Source: Chitinophaga terrae (ex Kim and Jung 2007) (GTDB lineage: Bacteria; Bacteroidota; Bacteroidia; Chitinophagales; Chitinophagaceae). From it: DNA of 64,000 nucleotides. The stretch lies in contig NZ_FNRL01000002.1 in assembly GCF_900107795.1 (NCBI RefSeq), positions 310,001 to 374,000 on the forward strand. Direction: 5' to 3'. The position numbers were made by a program, and so were the translations under genes. Shown here piece after piece: positions 34,059 through 42,801 of the stretch; within the stretch, counting starts at the first letter, position 1, and each line of letters starts with the position of its first letter. The notes under the pieces are model-generated. The model saw nothing but the letters and a program-made list of their open reading frames with translations, made no database searches and was not told the origin of the DNA.

Positions 34059-35981
34059 TTGAACTCGCCCGTCGCCATATTACAACAGTATTGGGGATAC
34101 CAACAATTCAGGCCCTTGCAGGAAGATATCGTCAATTCCGTTCTGCAGGGCCGGGATACATTGGCGTTGTTGCCTACAGGCGGCGGAAAATCCATCTGTT
34201 TCCAGGTGCCTGCGTTAATGCGCCGGGGGCTTTGCCTGGTGATAACGCCGCTCATCGCCCTGATGAAAGACCAGGTTGCAAACCTCAAACGTAAAAACAT
34301 TACCGCTTACGCTATCTATGCAGGGATGCCTTTCCAGGAAGTGGAAAGAGTGATGGAAGCTGCCAGGAGAGGGCGTTGCAAGTTCCTGTATGTATCGCCC
34401 GAACGTTTGCAAAGCAAACTATTTCAGACCTATTGCGATGGCTTGCCAGTTAATTTGCTGGCGGTAGATGAGGCGCATTGTATTTCTCAATGGGGTTATG
34501 ACTTCAGGCCCGCATACCTGCAAATTGCCGATATCCGGAGCTACTTCCCCGGTGTGCCGGTGCTGGCGCTTACCGCATCTGCTACGCCAAAAGTGCAGGC
34601 CGACATCTGCGACAAGCTGCTGATGAAGGAACCCCGTATCTTCACAAAAAGCTTTGCCAGGTCTAACCTTTCCTACAGCGTATTGGAGGAAAACACCAAG
34701 ATCAACAAGATCCAGCATATCCTGCAAAAAGTACCGGGATGCGGCATTGTATATTGCCGCAACCGCAGGCGTACAAAAGAAATAGCAGACCTGCTCCGCA
34801 TGCAGGGCATACCTGCCAGCTTTTATCATGCAGGGCTGCCACAGGAAGAAAGGAATCTCCGCCAGGAAGCATGGATCAATAACGAAGTTCGTGTCATGGT
34901 TTGTACCAACGCCTTTGGTATGGGCATCGATAAACCTGATGTCCGGGTAGTGATCCACTTTGATGCGCCCGACAGCCTGGAGGCTTACTACCAGGAAGCC
35001 GGAAGAGCAGGGCGGGATGAAGAGAAGGCGTATGCTGTGCTGTTGTATAATGAAGTTGAACTGGCTGAAATGCAGGAGAGGATTGCACTGCAATTTCCTA
35101 CATTGGAGGAAGTCAGGCAGGTATACCAGGCAATCGTTAACTACCTGCAGATCCCCGTTGGCAGTGCAGAAGGCGAATATTTTGATTTTGACATCAACGA
35201 TTTTGCCCGGACTTTCCATCTCAATCTCACCCTTGTTTACAGCGCCGTAAAACTCATGGAGCAGGAAGGGATCGTACAGCTTAGCGAAAGCGTATTGCTG
35301 CCTTCAAAAGCCACTTTTTTAGTAGATAAAGAAACCCTGTATAACTTCGAAACGGCCTACCCCGCGCTGGAAGAAATTACCAAAACGCTGTTAAGGACTT
35401 ACGAAGGAATATACGATAACGAGGTGCCGGTATACGAACGGCAGATGAGCCGCATACTTTACATTGAAGAAGATGAAATAGTTGCCCTGCTGAATCAGTT
35501 GAACCAGGCGGGCATCATCAGGTATTCTCCCCGTCGGGATAAGCCACAGCTTTGCTTTTTGCAGGAGCGTGTTTCTGCCATGAATTTACGGATCAACATG
35601 GCCCGCGTAGAGATCCGCAAGCAGGCGTACATTGAACGGCTGGATGCAATGATCGCTTACACCAGGAATAAATCGACCTGCCGGACAACGGAACTGGTGA
35701 ACTATTTCGGGGAGCAGGAGAGCAAGCCATGCGGTGTTTGTGATGTCTGTATCCAGAAAAGCCAGGCTCCTTTTACGCCCGCAGATTTCAGGAAGTTAGC
35801 GGATGCGGTGGTGGCTGCGCTGGCCGACCAGGCTTTGCTGCTATCGGGGTTGCAGGCAAAGCTGCCAGGCGTTTCAAGGCATCATTTGCTGGAAGTATTA
35901 CAATACCTGAGCAGCGAGGGCATGATAGCAAGAAGTGAAGAAGGATTGTATTCAAAGATCCGCCGCAACTTCCTGTATTAA
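34059..35981 (+). CDS. recQ: ATP-dependent DNA helicase RecQ family
   Basis: The 640-residue superfamily 2 helicase has the RecQ motif FRPLQEDIV, Walker A LLPTGGGKS, DEAH in AVDEAHCISQWGYDFRP, motif VI QEAGRAGRD and a zinc-binding region whose last cysteines are CGVCDVC. The winged-helix region follows the zinc site. There is no clear HRDC domain at the C-terminus. The start is TTG at 34059; no upstream ATG is in frame. It lies 40 nt after copA but has its own promoter-like box. Confidence 0.93.
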   Translation: MNSPVAILQQYWGYQQFRPLQEDIVNSVLQGRDTLALLPTGGGKSICFQVPALMRRGLCLVITPLIALMKDQVANLKRKNITAYAIYAGMPFQEVERVMEAARRGRCKFLYVSPERLQSKLFQTYCDGLPVNLLAVDEAHCISQWGYDFRPAYLQIADIRSYFPGVPVLALTASATPKVQADICDKLLMKEPRIFTKSFARSNLSYSVLEENTKINKIQHILQKVPGCGIVYCRNRRRTKEIADLLRMQGIPASFYHAGLPQEERNLRQEAWINNEVRVMVCTNAFGMGIDKPDVRVVIHFDAPDSLEAYYQEAGRAGRDEEKAYAVLLYNEVELAEMQERIALQFPTLEEVRQVYQAIVNYLQIPVGSAEGEYFDFDINDFARTFHLNLTLVYSAVKLMEQEGIVQLSESVLLPSKATFLVDKETLYNFETAYPALEEITKTLLRTYEGIYDNEVPVYERQMSRILYIEEDEIVALLNQLNQAGIIRYSPRRDKPQLCFLQERVSAMNLRINMARVEIRKQAYIERLDAMIAYTRNKSTCRTTELVNYFGEQESKPCGVCDVCIQKSQAPFTPADFRKLADAVVAALADQALLLSGLQAKLPGVSRHHLLEVLQYLSSEGMIARSEEGLYSKIRRNFLY

Positions 35982-36006
35982 GCCGCTACGACGGATCTTA
36001 AAGTTA

Positions 36007-37059
36007 TTATGCAGGCAGTGTTACCACTTTCCCTGTTTCGCTGCTCTGGAAAGCTGCTTCTATTACCTCTACAACACGAATCGCATCTTCAGGTACAACC
36101 GGGTTAGGCGCGTTATTGGCAATAGCCTCATACACTCCCTGGTAGTAATCCATATAGTTGCCATTTTCTCCGGGTACAAACTTCTTTACCACTTCCCCGT
36201 TGATCTCGGTGTGCAGCAATCCCCACTCGTGCGGCGCTTCGGCTCCCCAGTCGGGGCTGTTAGGAAATAATCCTCTTTGCAGTTGCGCTTCCTGGATATC
36301 TGATTTGGTTTTGATAAAAGAACCTATGCGGCCATGGATCTGGTAAGCCGGCAATGCTTCTCTTACCAGGTAGCTGCATTTCACTCTTGCGCGCAGTTTA
36401 TCATAGTACAGGACCAGTTCAAAGTAATCGTCGACGATCGAATCTTTACGGATAACGCGGATGTCGGCCCACACGGCTTTAGGCATTCCGAAGATTGTCA
36501 GCACCTGGTCGATCAGGTGGGATCCCAGGTCATACAGGGCTCCTGTTCCCGGCCCGCCAACTTCTTTATGTTTTTTGTAGCTCAGTTCTTCTTTGAAACG
36601 ATCGTAGTGGATCTCCGCTTCCAGTACATCTCCCAGGACGCCTGATTCGATGATCTTCCTGACTACTTTATAATCGCTGTCGTACCGCCTGTTGTGGTAC
36701 ACACTTAATAATAAACCCTTGGATTTAGCCAATGCAGCCAGTTCCTTACCTTCGCCGGCGTGTACGGTGAAAGGTTTTTCCACGATCACATTTTTACCAG
36801 CTTCCAAAGCGGCTTTAGCGTATTCGTAGTGGGTATAATTAGGAGTATTCACTACTATCAGCTCTAAAGATTTATCGGCCAGCATTTCTTCCAGGCTCCT
36901 GTAAACCTTGACATCAGGATAGCGTTCCTGCGCCAGGTTCTTGCTTCTTTCAACTACCGCTGTAAATTCAAAACCCGGATTTACATGGAGGAAAGGCGCG
37001 TGGAACACCTGGCCGGACATGCCGTACGAGCATACGCCCGTTTTAATTACTTTACTCAT
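36007..37059 (-). CDS. Gfo/Idh/MocA family oxidoreductase
   Basis: The 350-residue NAD(P)-dependent enzyme has the N-terminal Rossmann domain (GVCSYGMSGQVFHAPFL, with Ser where the third Gly is usual) and the EKPFTVHAGEG motif whose Lys acts in catalysis. The C-terminal alpha/beta domain contains HYDRFKEELSYK and YDLGSHLIDQ. Members oxidise sugars or cyclitols; the substrate is not clear. It converges on recQ with a 25-nt gap and no strong terminator. Confidence 0.92.
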   Translation of the reverse strand: MSKVIKTGVCSYGMSGQVFHAPFLHVNPGFEFTAVVERSKNLAQERYPDVKVYRSLEEMLADKSLELIVVNTPNYTHYEYAKAALEAGKNVIVEKPFTVHAGEGKELAALAKSKGLLLSVYHNRRYDSDYKVVRKIIESGVLGDVLEAEIHYDRFKEELSYKKHKEVGGPGTGALYDLGSHLIDQVLTIFGMPKAVWADIRVIRKDSIVDDYFELVLYYDKLRARVKCSYLVREALPAYQIHGRIGSFIKTKSDIQEAQLQRGLFPNSPDWGAEAPHEWGLLHTEINGEVVKKFVPGENGNYMDYYQGVYEAIANNAPNPVVPEDAIRVVEVIEAAFQSSETGKVVTLPA

Positions 37060-37091
37060 ACTTTTGATGTGCTATATATTAAACTATCGTT

Positions 37092-38651
37092 TTAAAACCA
37101 GCTGCTTTTTTTACTGCGTCCGCCTAATCCCAGGGCCCCCAGCAGGCTGCGGGTAATAACGCTGGCGGCTGTACGGCCTACCTGGCGGGCAGCAGAGCTG
37201 TCCAGTACTTCTTCCAGGAAGCCTTTTTCCTTCTTCTGCGAACCGCTTGATTTATTGCTGCTGGCTTCTCCAGCAGCGGCGGCTGTTTTGTTGGCTGCTT
37301 CTTCCAGCTTGGCAGTTAATATTTCGTAAGCGCTTTCATTATCGATCTGCTCACTGTATTTCTTTACCAGCTTGGAATTGTTTACCAGCGCGTCTATCTC
37401 CGCAGGCGTCAGCACGTCCATCCTGGATCTTGGAGAAACCAGCATGGTAGCGGCTAAAGGAGTAGGTACGCCCTTTTCGTTCAGGCAGGTGATAAGGGCC
37501 TGTCCTATACCTATCTGCGTTAAGAGTTCATCTGTTTTGTAGAAATCGGAAAGCGGGTAGTTTTCAGCTGTTTGTTTGATTGTTTTACGGTCGTTGGCTG
37601 TAAAGGCCCTTAACGCGTGTTGTACTTTCAAGCCCAGCTGGCCAAGTACGGATGGTGGAATATCCATCGGGTTCTGTGTACAGAAGAAGATACCAATGCC
37701 CTTGGAGCGGATAAGTTTTACGATGGTATCTATCTGTTTCAGCAGTGCGTCGCTGGCTTCATTGAAGATCAGGTGAGCCTCATCAATGAACATTACCAGC
37801 TTGGGTTTATCCATATCTCCTTCTTCAGGCATGGTGGCGTATAATTCGGCCAGCAGGCTAAGCATGAAGGTGGAGAATAGTTTAGGTTTATCTTGCAGGT
37901 CGCTGACCCGGAGAATGGAGATCATGCCTCTGCCATCGTCGCTGATGCGCATCAGGTCATCCACTTCAAAAGATCTTTCACCGAAGAAAAGATCCGCTCC
38001 CTGTTGTTCCAGTTCTATTACTTTACGGAGTATCGTGCCTGTAGAGCTGGTGGAGATCTTGCCGTAATCTTTTTCCAATTCGGCTTTTCCCTCGTCGCTG
38101 GCGTATTGCAGCACTTTCTTGAAGTCTTTCAGGTCGAGCAGCGGCAGCTTGTTATCATCGCAATATTTGAACAGCATGGCTACAAGGCCTGCCTGGGTAT
38201 CGTTCAGCTCAAGGATCTTGGATAGCAGCACAGGTCCGAACTCGCTAACGGTAGCGCGTAAACGTACTCCTTTTTCCTGGCTTAATGAAAGCAATTCGGC
38301 GGGGTAAGCCGCAGGGCTCCAGGAACCCCCGATGAGTTTATACCGTTCTTCGATCTTTGGATTGGCGCTACCGGCAGCGGCAATGCCACTAAGGTCGCCT
38401 TTAATATCCATCAGTAGTACAGGTACGCTGGCATCGCTCAAACCTTCTGCAATGATCTGCAGGGTTTTTGTTTTACCGGTACCGGTTGCCCCGGCAATAA
38501 GTCCGTGCCGGTTAAGCGTTTTTAAGGGAAGATTAACGTCTGCTCCCGCTACAACCTCACCATCTAACATCGCACATCCTAACTTAAAATGCTCTCCGGA
38601 AAATGAGTAGCCGTTTTTAATGTATTCGAGAAATGCATCCTGATTGGCCAT
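37092..38651 (-). CDS. HerA-like P-loop ATPase (DUF853 family)
   Basis: The 519-residue protein is a DUF853/YjgR ATPase: Walker A GATGTGKTK (about 54-62), VLLMDIKGDLSG, and a Walker B-like FIDEAHLIFN. These proteins resemble the HerA/FtsK helicase family but their role is unknown. The C-terminus is a low-complexity Ala/Ser/Lys tail (about 430-519) with no recognised domain. It ends 32 nt before the oxidoreductase gene, and both may share a transcript. Confidence 0.9.
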   Translation of the reverse strand: MANQDAFLEYIKNGYSFSGEHFKLGCAMLDGEVVAGADVNLPLKTLNRHGLIAGATGTGKTKTLQIIAEGLSDASVPVLLMDIKGDLSGIAAAGSANPKIEERYKLIGGSWSPAAYPAELLSLSQEKGVRLRATVSEFGPVLLSKILELNDTQAGLVAMLFKYCDDNKLPLLDLKDFKKVLQYASDEGKAELEKDYGKISTSSTGTILRKVIELEQQGADLFFGERSFEVDDLMRISDDGRGMISILRVSDLQDKPKLFSTFMLSLLAELYATMPEEGDMDKPKLVMFIDEAHLIFNEASDALLKQIDTIVKLIRSKGIGIFFCTQNPMDIPPSVLGQLGLKVQHALRAFTANDRKTIKQTAENYPLSDFYKTDELLTQIGIGQALITCLNEKGVPTPLAATMLVSPRSRMDVLTPAEIDALVNNSKLVKKYSEQIDNESAYEILTAKLEEAANKTAAAAGEASSNKSSGSQKKEKGFLEEVLDSSAARQVGRTAASVITRSLLGALGLGGRSKKSSWF

Positions 38652-38696
38652 GTGTATTTTTTTATGAAGATAATAAAAACCGAAAACGAGTAAAGG

Positions 38697-38734
38697 GCAA
38701 AAAAAAGCAGACCAGGAACTTTCCAGGTCTGCTT
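38697..38734 (-). terminator. Terminator after the GroES-like gene
   Basis: Stem AAGCAGACC (38705-38713) pairs with GGTCTGCTT (38726-38734). On the minus strand the stem is followed by eight T, so it stops transcription coming from the GroES-like gene. Confidence 0.88.
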
Positions 38735-38756
38735 CTCTTCTGATTATTAAAATTTC

Positions 38757-39137
38757 TTATAGGTCTTCTTCTCTTTCCAGCATTAAAATGGCCGCCTGTG
38801 GTACGATATAGTAGGTTTCTTCTTCGTAAACCACTTGAGTGGAACCGCTGACCAGGAAAATAGCCAGATCCCCTTCTTTTACCTGTAAAGGGATGTATTT
38901 TACTTTTTCTTCCTCCGGTTTCCAGGCTTCATCACTATCGGCAGGGACAGGAATCGCATATCCGGGCCCCGTTTTTATTACGTAACCACGTTGCACCTTT
39001 TCCTTTTCCTGTACGCCAGGAGGTAAATATAGCCCGCTGCTGGTACGCTCGTGGGGAGTAGCAGGCTTAATCAATACTCTGTCGCCCACAACGATCAGTT
39101 TTTTCAATTTATTGTCCGTTGTAATATGAATAGCCAT
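38757..39137 (-). CDS. GroES-like co-chaperonin family protein
   Basis: The 126-residue protein has the chaperonin-10 fold: VGDRVLIKPATPHERTSSGLYLP at the start and a mobile-loop region, then GPGYAIP and a dome-like middle. It is longer than true GroES (about 95) and no groEL follows, so it is a second, paralogous Cpn10 of the type seen in Bacteroidota, not the main GroES. It forms a single-gene unit with a promoter box and a terminator. Confidence 0.88.
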   Translation of the reverse strand: MAIHITTDNKLKKLIVVGDRVLIKPATPHERTSSGLYLPPGVQEKEKVQRGYVIKTGPGYAIPVPADSDEAWKPEEEKVKYIPLQVKEGDLAIFLVSGSTQVVYEEETYYIVPQAAILMLEREEDL

Positions 39138-39150
39138 GCCATAGCCGTAT

Positions 39151-39158
39151 CAAATATA
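39151..39158 (-). promoter_or_regulatory. -7 promoter box for the GroES-like gene
   Basis: Minus-strand TATATTTG ends 13 nt before the start codon. Confidence 0.5.
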
Positions 39159-39198
39159 ATGCTGATCTGTGGCTCAGTGACAGACTGGCAGTAATAGG

Positions 39199-40038
39199 TT
39201 ACAGGTCTTTCAGTTTAAAGGTTTCACCTGCCCTGATACCTTTCTCTGTCTGTTGCAAAGTACAGCATTCTGTCACCGGGTCGTGCTCAAAAAAGAGGAT
39301 GTACTGGTTATCCAATGCCTCCTTCAGGTACTGCTTTTTCTCCTGTAAAGTCGTCAGCGGGAACATGTCGTATGCCATTACATAAGGAACAGGAATATGC
39401 CCGGTTGAAGGCAGTAGATCTGCCATATAAAGGATGGTTTTGCCCTTGTAATTCAGCTGTGGGAGCATCATGGCGTCTGTATGCCCATTTACAAAGCGAA
39501 CGGTGAAATTGTCAGTGAACCTGACACCTTCCGTATGTTCCACAAACTTCAATTGGCCGCTTTCCTGTATAGGCAGTATATTCTCTTTCAGGAAAGAGGC
39601 TTTCTCCCTGTCGTTAGGTTCGGTTGCCCATTTCCAGTGGTCGGCATTGCTCCAGTAGGTAGCATTTTTAAAGGCGGGGACAAGTTTCTCGCCTTCTCTT
39701 ATAATGCTTCCGCCGCAATGATCGAAATGCAGGTGGGTGAGAAAAACATCCGTGATATCATTTCTATGGAATCCATGAGCGGCAAGCGATTTGTCGAGCG
39801 TTGCATCGCCATGCAGGTAATAATGACTGAAAAATTTCGCGTCCTGTTTATCGCCGATCCCGTTATCTACCAGGATCAGCCTGTTGCCGTCTTCTATCAG
39901 CAAACACCTCATAGCCCAGGAACAAAGATTGTTTTCATCTGCCGGGTTCAGTTTATTCCAAATGGTTTTAGGAACTACGCCGAACATAGCCCCGCCGTCC
40001 AACTTAAAAAAGCCCGTATCTATGGTGTATAATTTCAT
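39199..40038 (-). CDS. MBL-fold metal-dependent hydrolase
   Basis: The 279-residue protein has the metallo-beta-lactamase metal motif LTHLHFDHCGG (about 100-110), a later His in VNGHTDAMM, an Asp in MADLLPST and a final His in FFEHDP, which make a two-metal site. This arrangement is close to lactonase and related hydrolases, but the substrate cannot be named. There is no signal peptide, so it acts in the cytoplasm. A TATATTTG box precedes it. Confidence 0.88.
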   Translation of the reverse strand: MKLYTIDTGFFKLDGGAMFGVVPKTIWNKLNPADENNLCSWAMRCLLIEDGNRLILVDNGIGDKQDAKFFSHYYLHGDATLDKSLAAHGFHRNDITDVFLTHLHFDHCGGSIIREGEKLVPAFKNATYWSNADHWKWATEPNDREKASFLKENILPIQESGQLKFVEHTEGVRFTDNFTVRFVNGHTDAMMLPQLNYKGKTILYMADLLPSTGHIPVPYVMAYDMFPLTTLQEKKQYLKEALDNQYILFFEHDPVTECCTLQQTEKGIRAGETFKLKDL

Positions 40039-40055
40039 AATGCGTTGAATTTAAC

Positions 40056-40063
40056 CAAATATA
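40056..40063 (-). promoter_or_regulatory. -7 promoter box for the MBL hydrolase
   Basis: Minus-strand TATATTTG ends 17 nt before the start codon, within the end of the gap to the MFS gene. Confidence 0.5.
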
Positions 40064-40064
40064 C

Positions 40065-41339
40065 TTAAACCAGCTGTTTCTGCTTTTTTAAAGCGGAATA
40101 GGTCCAGGCCAGCCCTATCAGGAAGAAGACGCCCAGGGCCAATACAGAATTGTGAATATCTTCTGTCAGATCCTCGATATAGGCGAAGGTGAACATACCG
40201 ATCACGATAGATATTTTTTCCGTTACATCATAGTAGCTGAAGAAGGAGGCGGTATCTGTAGTTTCGGGCATCAGCTTCGCGTAGGTAGAGCGGCTTAAAG
40301 ACTGTATACCGCCCATGATGAGGCCTACCAGCGTAGCCAGCATATAGAAGTGAGTGGCTGTTTTCATCATATAACCGGCATAACATACCACCATCCAGAG
40401 AAGGATAACCCCAATCAATACACGAAGGTTGCCATATTTGCCTGAAAGTTTGGCAATTATCCAGGCGCCGGGTATTGCTACCACCTGTATGATCACAATG
40501 GTCACTATCAGGTTGGTGGAAGGCAGGTTCAGCACCTTGCTTCCGAATACGGTAGCTGCCAGCATAATAGTTTGTACACCCATGCTGTAGAAGAAGAAGC
40601 CTCTCAGGAACCTTTTCAGTACGGGCATCTGCTTTACCTGTGTAAATACTTTGCGTAATTCTGTAAATCCATCTTTGATGGCATTGCCTTTATGACCGGC
40701 GCGTGTTGCTGTGCTGTCGGGCAACGTTCTGAAAGTGATCTGTGCAAATCCCAGCCACCAGACGCCTACAAGAAAAAAAGTGAGTTTGACGGGCAGCAGA
40801 TCGCCTGATCCGAAACGTGGCAGTATCAGTACCAGCAGGAAACCTATTACCTGCAGTATAACGCTGCCTATATAGCCCATGCTGTAGCCCCGGGCGCTGA
40901 CAGCATCCCTGTCTTCCGGCGCGGCAATTTCGGGCAGGAAAGAGTTATAGAAAACCAGTCCTCCGCAATAGCCTATAGTTGCCAGTATAAATGCAAGAAC
41001 GCCAATGCCGAGGTGATCGTGGTCAAAGAAGTACAAAGCGCAACAGGAGAGGGAACCCAAGGTGGTAAAGAACTTCAGGAAGTTCTTTTTGCTGCCCCTG
41101 GTATCGGCAATGGAAGAAAGGATAGGGGAGGTAAAAGCAACTATCAGGAATGCTACGGCGGTAGCATAGCTGTAGAGGGAAGAGTTCAGGAACTTCATAC
41201 CCAGGAAGGTGAGATGTTCGTCTGTTACCGCTAGAAAATAAATCGGGAAAAAGGTAGTAGTGATAACGAGGTTGTAGACGGAGTTGGCCCAATCGTACAT
41301 CGCCCAGCCATTGATAACTTTCTTACTGGCAGTGTTCAT
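40065..41339 (-). CDS. MFS transporter, UMF1 (Atg22-like) family
   Basis: The protein (424 residues from ATG at 41339) has about 12 membrane helices and the UMF1 N-terminus INGWAMYDWANSVYNLVITTTFFPIYF. UMF1 permeases are related to fungal Atg22 amino-acid effluxers; the substrate here is unknown. The ATG at 41339 is preferred since a TATCTTCG box sits upstream of it and earlier in-frame codons run through that box; ATG at 41348 is also possible. It is last of a minus-strand run from the lpx operon. Confidence 0.88.
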   Translation of the reverse strand: MNTASKKVINGWAMYDWANSVYNLVITTTFFPIYFLAVTDEHLTFLGMKFLNSSLYSYATAVAFLIVAFTSPILSSIADTRGSKKNFLKFFTTLGSLSCCALYFFDHDHLGIGVLAFILATIGYCGGLVFYNSFLPEIAAPEDRDAVSARGYSMGYIGSVILQVIGFLLVLILPRFGSGDLLPVKLTFFLVGVWWLGFAQITFRTLPDSTATRAGHKGNAIKDGFTELRKVFTQVKQMPVLKRFLRGFFFYSMGVQTIMLAATVFGSKVLNLPSTNLIVTIVIIQVVAIPGAWIIAKLSGKYGNLRVLIGVILLWMVVCYAGYMMKTATHFYMLATLVGLIMGGIQSLSRSTYAKLMPETTDTASFFSYYDVTEKISIVIGMFTFAYIEDLTEDIHNSVLALGVFFLIGLAWTYSALKKQKQLV

Positions 41340-41360
41340 AACTAGCATTTTAGCTTTGGG

Positions 41361-41368
41361 CGAAGATA
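41361..41368 (-). promoter_or_regulatory. -7-like box for the MFS gene
   Basis: Minus-strand TATCTTCG, ending 22 nt before the ATG at 41339. Confidence 0.4.
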
Positions 41369-41392
41369 GCACTACCTTTCAAAAAGTGGAAG

Positions 41393-42010
41393 CTATTTAT
41401 ATTGGGAGATGTGTATATGTTCTTTGCACATGAAATATTCCTGTTCATCGTTGGAGCTGACGATGATCAGCCTGTCGCCTCCGTATTGGTTAATGAGCTG
41501 CTGGTAAACGGTAACACCTGCAGCATCCAGGTTTGTGCAGGGTTCGTCGAGCAGCAGCACCGGAACGTCTGAGAGGATGGCCAGGGCCAGTTTGATCCGT
41601 TGTTTCATGCCTGATGAAAAGTAGCGGATCTGTTTTTTTGCGGCTTTTTCCAATCCAACCAGCTCCATTGCCAGTTTAGGCGTTACGTCAGGGAGGAAGT
41701 TCTTGAATTGCAGATGGAATTGAATGGCTTCTGTAAGGGTGAATTCTTCTACTAATTCCAGGTAGGGAGTGGCAAACGTGCAATAGTTGAAGAAGTTGTC
41801 GGGGGCGATATCCTGGCCGGAAGTAGTATAAGAGATGGCGCCTTCGCTGTGTTGAATGGCGCCGCCTATTATCTGTAACAACGTGGATTTCCCGGAGCCG
41901 TTAGGGCCTAAGATGGCGTAACGCCCGCCTTGCTGGAAGGTGAGCGTTACCCGACGGAAAATCCAGTCGTAATTATATCTTTTTCCTACTTGATCAAGAG
42001 ATATCATCAT
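41393..42010 (-). CDS. ABC transporter ATP-binding protein
   Basis: The 205-residue ATPase has Walker A GPNGSGKST (35-43), a signature-like YFSSGMKQRIKLA and Walker B VLLLDEPCTNLD. There is no membrane partner gene nearby. It overlaps the lpxA gene by 4 bp (ATGA), so it is translated with the lipid A genes and may belong to a lipid or envelope export system whose permease is elsewhere. The substrate is unknown. Confidence 0.9.
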   Translation of the reverse strand: MMISLDQVGKRYNYDWIFRRVTLTFQQGGRYAILGPNGSGKSTLLQIIGGAIQHSEGAISYTTSGQDIAPDNFFNYCTFATPYLELVEEFTLTEAIQFHLQFKNFLPDVTPKLAMELVGLEKAAKKQIRYFSSGMKQRIKLALAILSDVPVLLLDEPCTNLDAAGVTVYQQLINQYGGDRLIIVSSNDEQEYFMCKEHIHISQYK

Positions 42011-42801
42011 TCGTCGTTCGTGAGGGAAGTGTAGCCTCTCATTATTCCCCTGCCTGAATCGCGGATGAAAGATAGGATCTCGTCGCGTTCATCAGTTGCA
42101 GGGAATTCTGCTTCAATAATGCTTACAGCCTTGGATAATTTGTATCCCTTTACAAAGATGATACGGTAGATATCCAGGATGTGATTGATCTTTTCCAAAG
42201 AGAAGCCTCTTCTTTTGAGTCCTACTGAATTGACGCCAACATAAGAAAGCGGTTCGCGGGCTGCCTTTACGTAAGGAGGAACGTCTTTACGTACCAGGGA
42301 ACCTCCTGTAACAAAGGCATGATCGCCGATCTTGCAGAATTGCTGAACAGCAACCATTCCTGCCAGTACAACATGATCGCCAACGGTGATATGGCCGGCC
42401 AGCGTGGTATTGTTAGAAAATACGCAGTAGTTGCCAACTTCACAGTCGTGTGCAATATGGCTGTATGCCATAATGAGGCAGTTGTTGCCAACTTTGGTCT
42501 TCCATTTATCTTTTGTTCCGCGGTTGATGGTCACATATTCGCGGATCGTAGTGTTATCACCTATTTCTGTAGTGGTTTCTTCTCCCGCAAATTTTAAATC
42601 CTGAGGAATAGCAGAAATTACAGCTCCCGGGAAAATACGGCAGTTCTTGCCGATACGGGCGCCGTCCATGATGGTCACGTTGGAGCCTATCCAGGTACCC
42701 TCTCCGATCTCAACATTCTTGTGAATAACGGTGAAGGGGTCAATTTTTACATTGGGCGCAACTTTGGCGTCCGGATGTATATATGTTAGCGGGTGGATCA
42801 T
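42007..42801 (-). CDS. lpxA: UDP-N-acetylglucosamine acyltransferase
   Basis: The 264-residue left-handed beta-helix protein adds the first fatty acid to UDP-GlcNAc, the first step of lipid A. Hexapeptide repeats run from residue 6 to about 180, with the catalytic His in the region YSHIAHDCEVGNYC, and a helical C-terminal domain follows. It overlaps lpxC/fabZ and the ABC ATPase gene by 4 bp on each side. Confidence 0.97.
   Translation of the reverse strand: MIHPLTYIHPDAKVAPNVKIDPFTVIHKNVEIGEGTWIGSNVTIMDGARIGKNCRIFPGAVISAIPQDLKFAGEETTTEIGDNTTIREYVTINRGTKDKWKTKVGNNCLIMAYSHIAHDCEVGNYCVFSNNTTLAGHITVGDHVVLAGMVAVQQFCKIGDHAFVTGGSLVRKDVPPYVKAAREPLSYVGVNSVGLKRRGFSLEKINHILDIYRIIFVKGYKLSKAVSIIEAEFPATDERDEILSFIRDSGRGIMRGYTSLTNDE

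Noticed and set aside
38757-39137. Main GroES
   Set aside because: It is longer than GroES and no groEL follows, so it is a paralogue.
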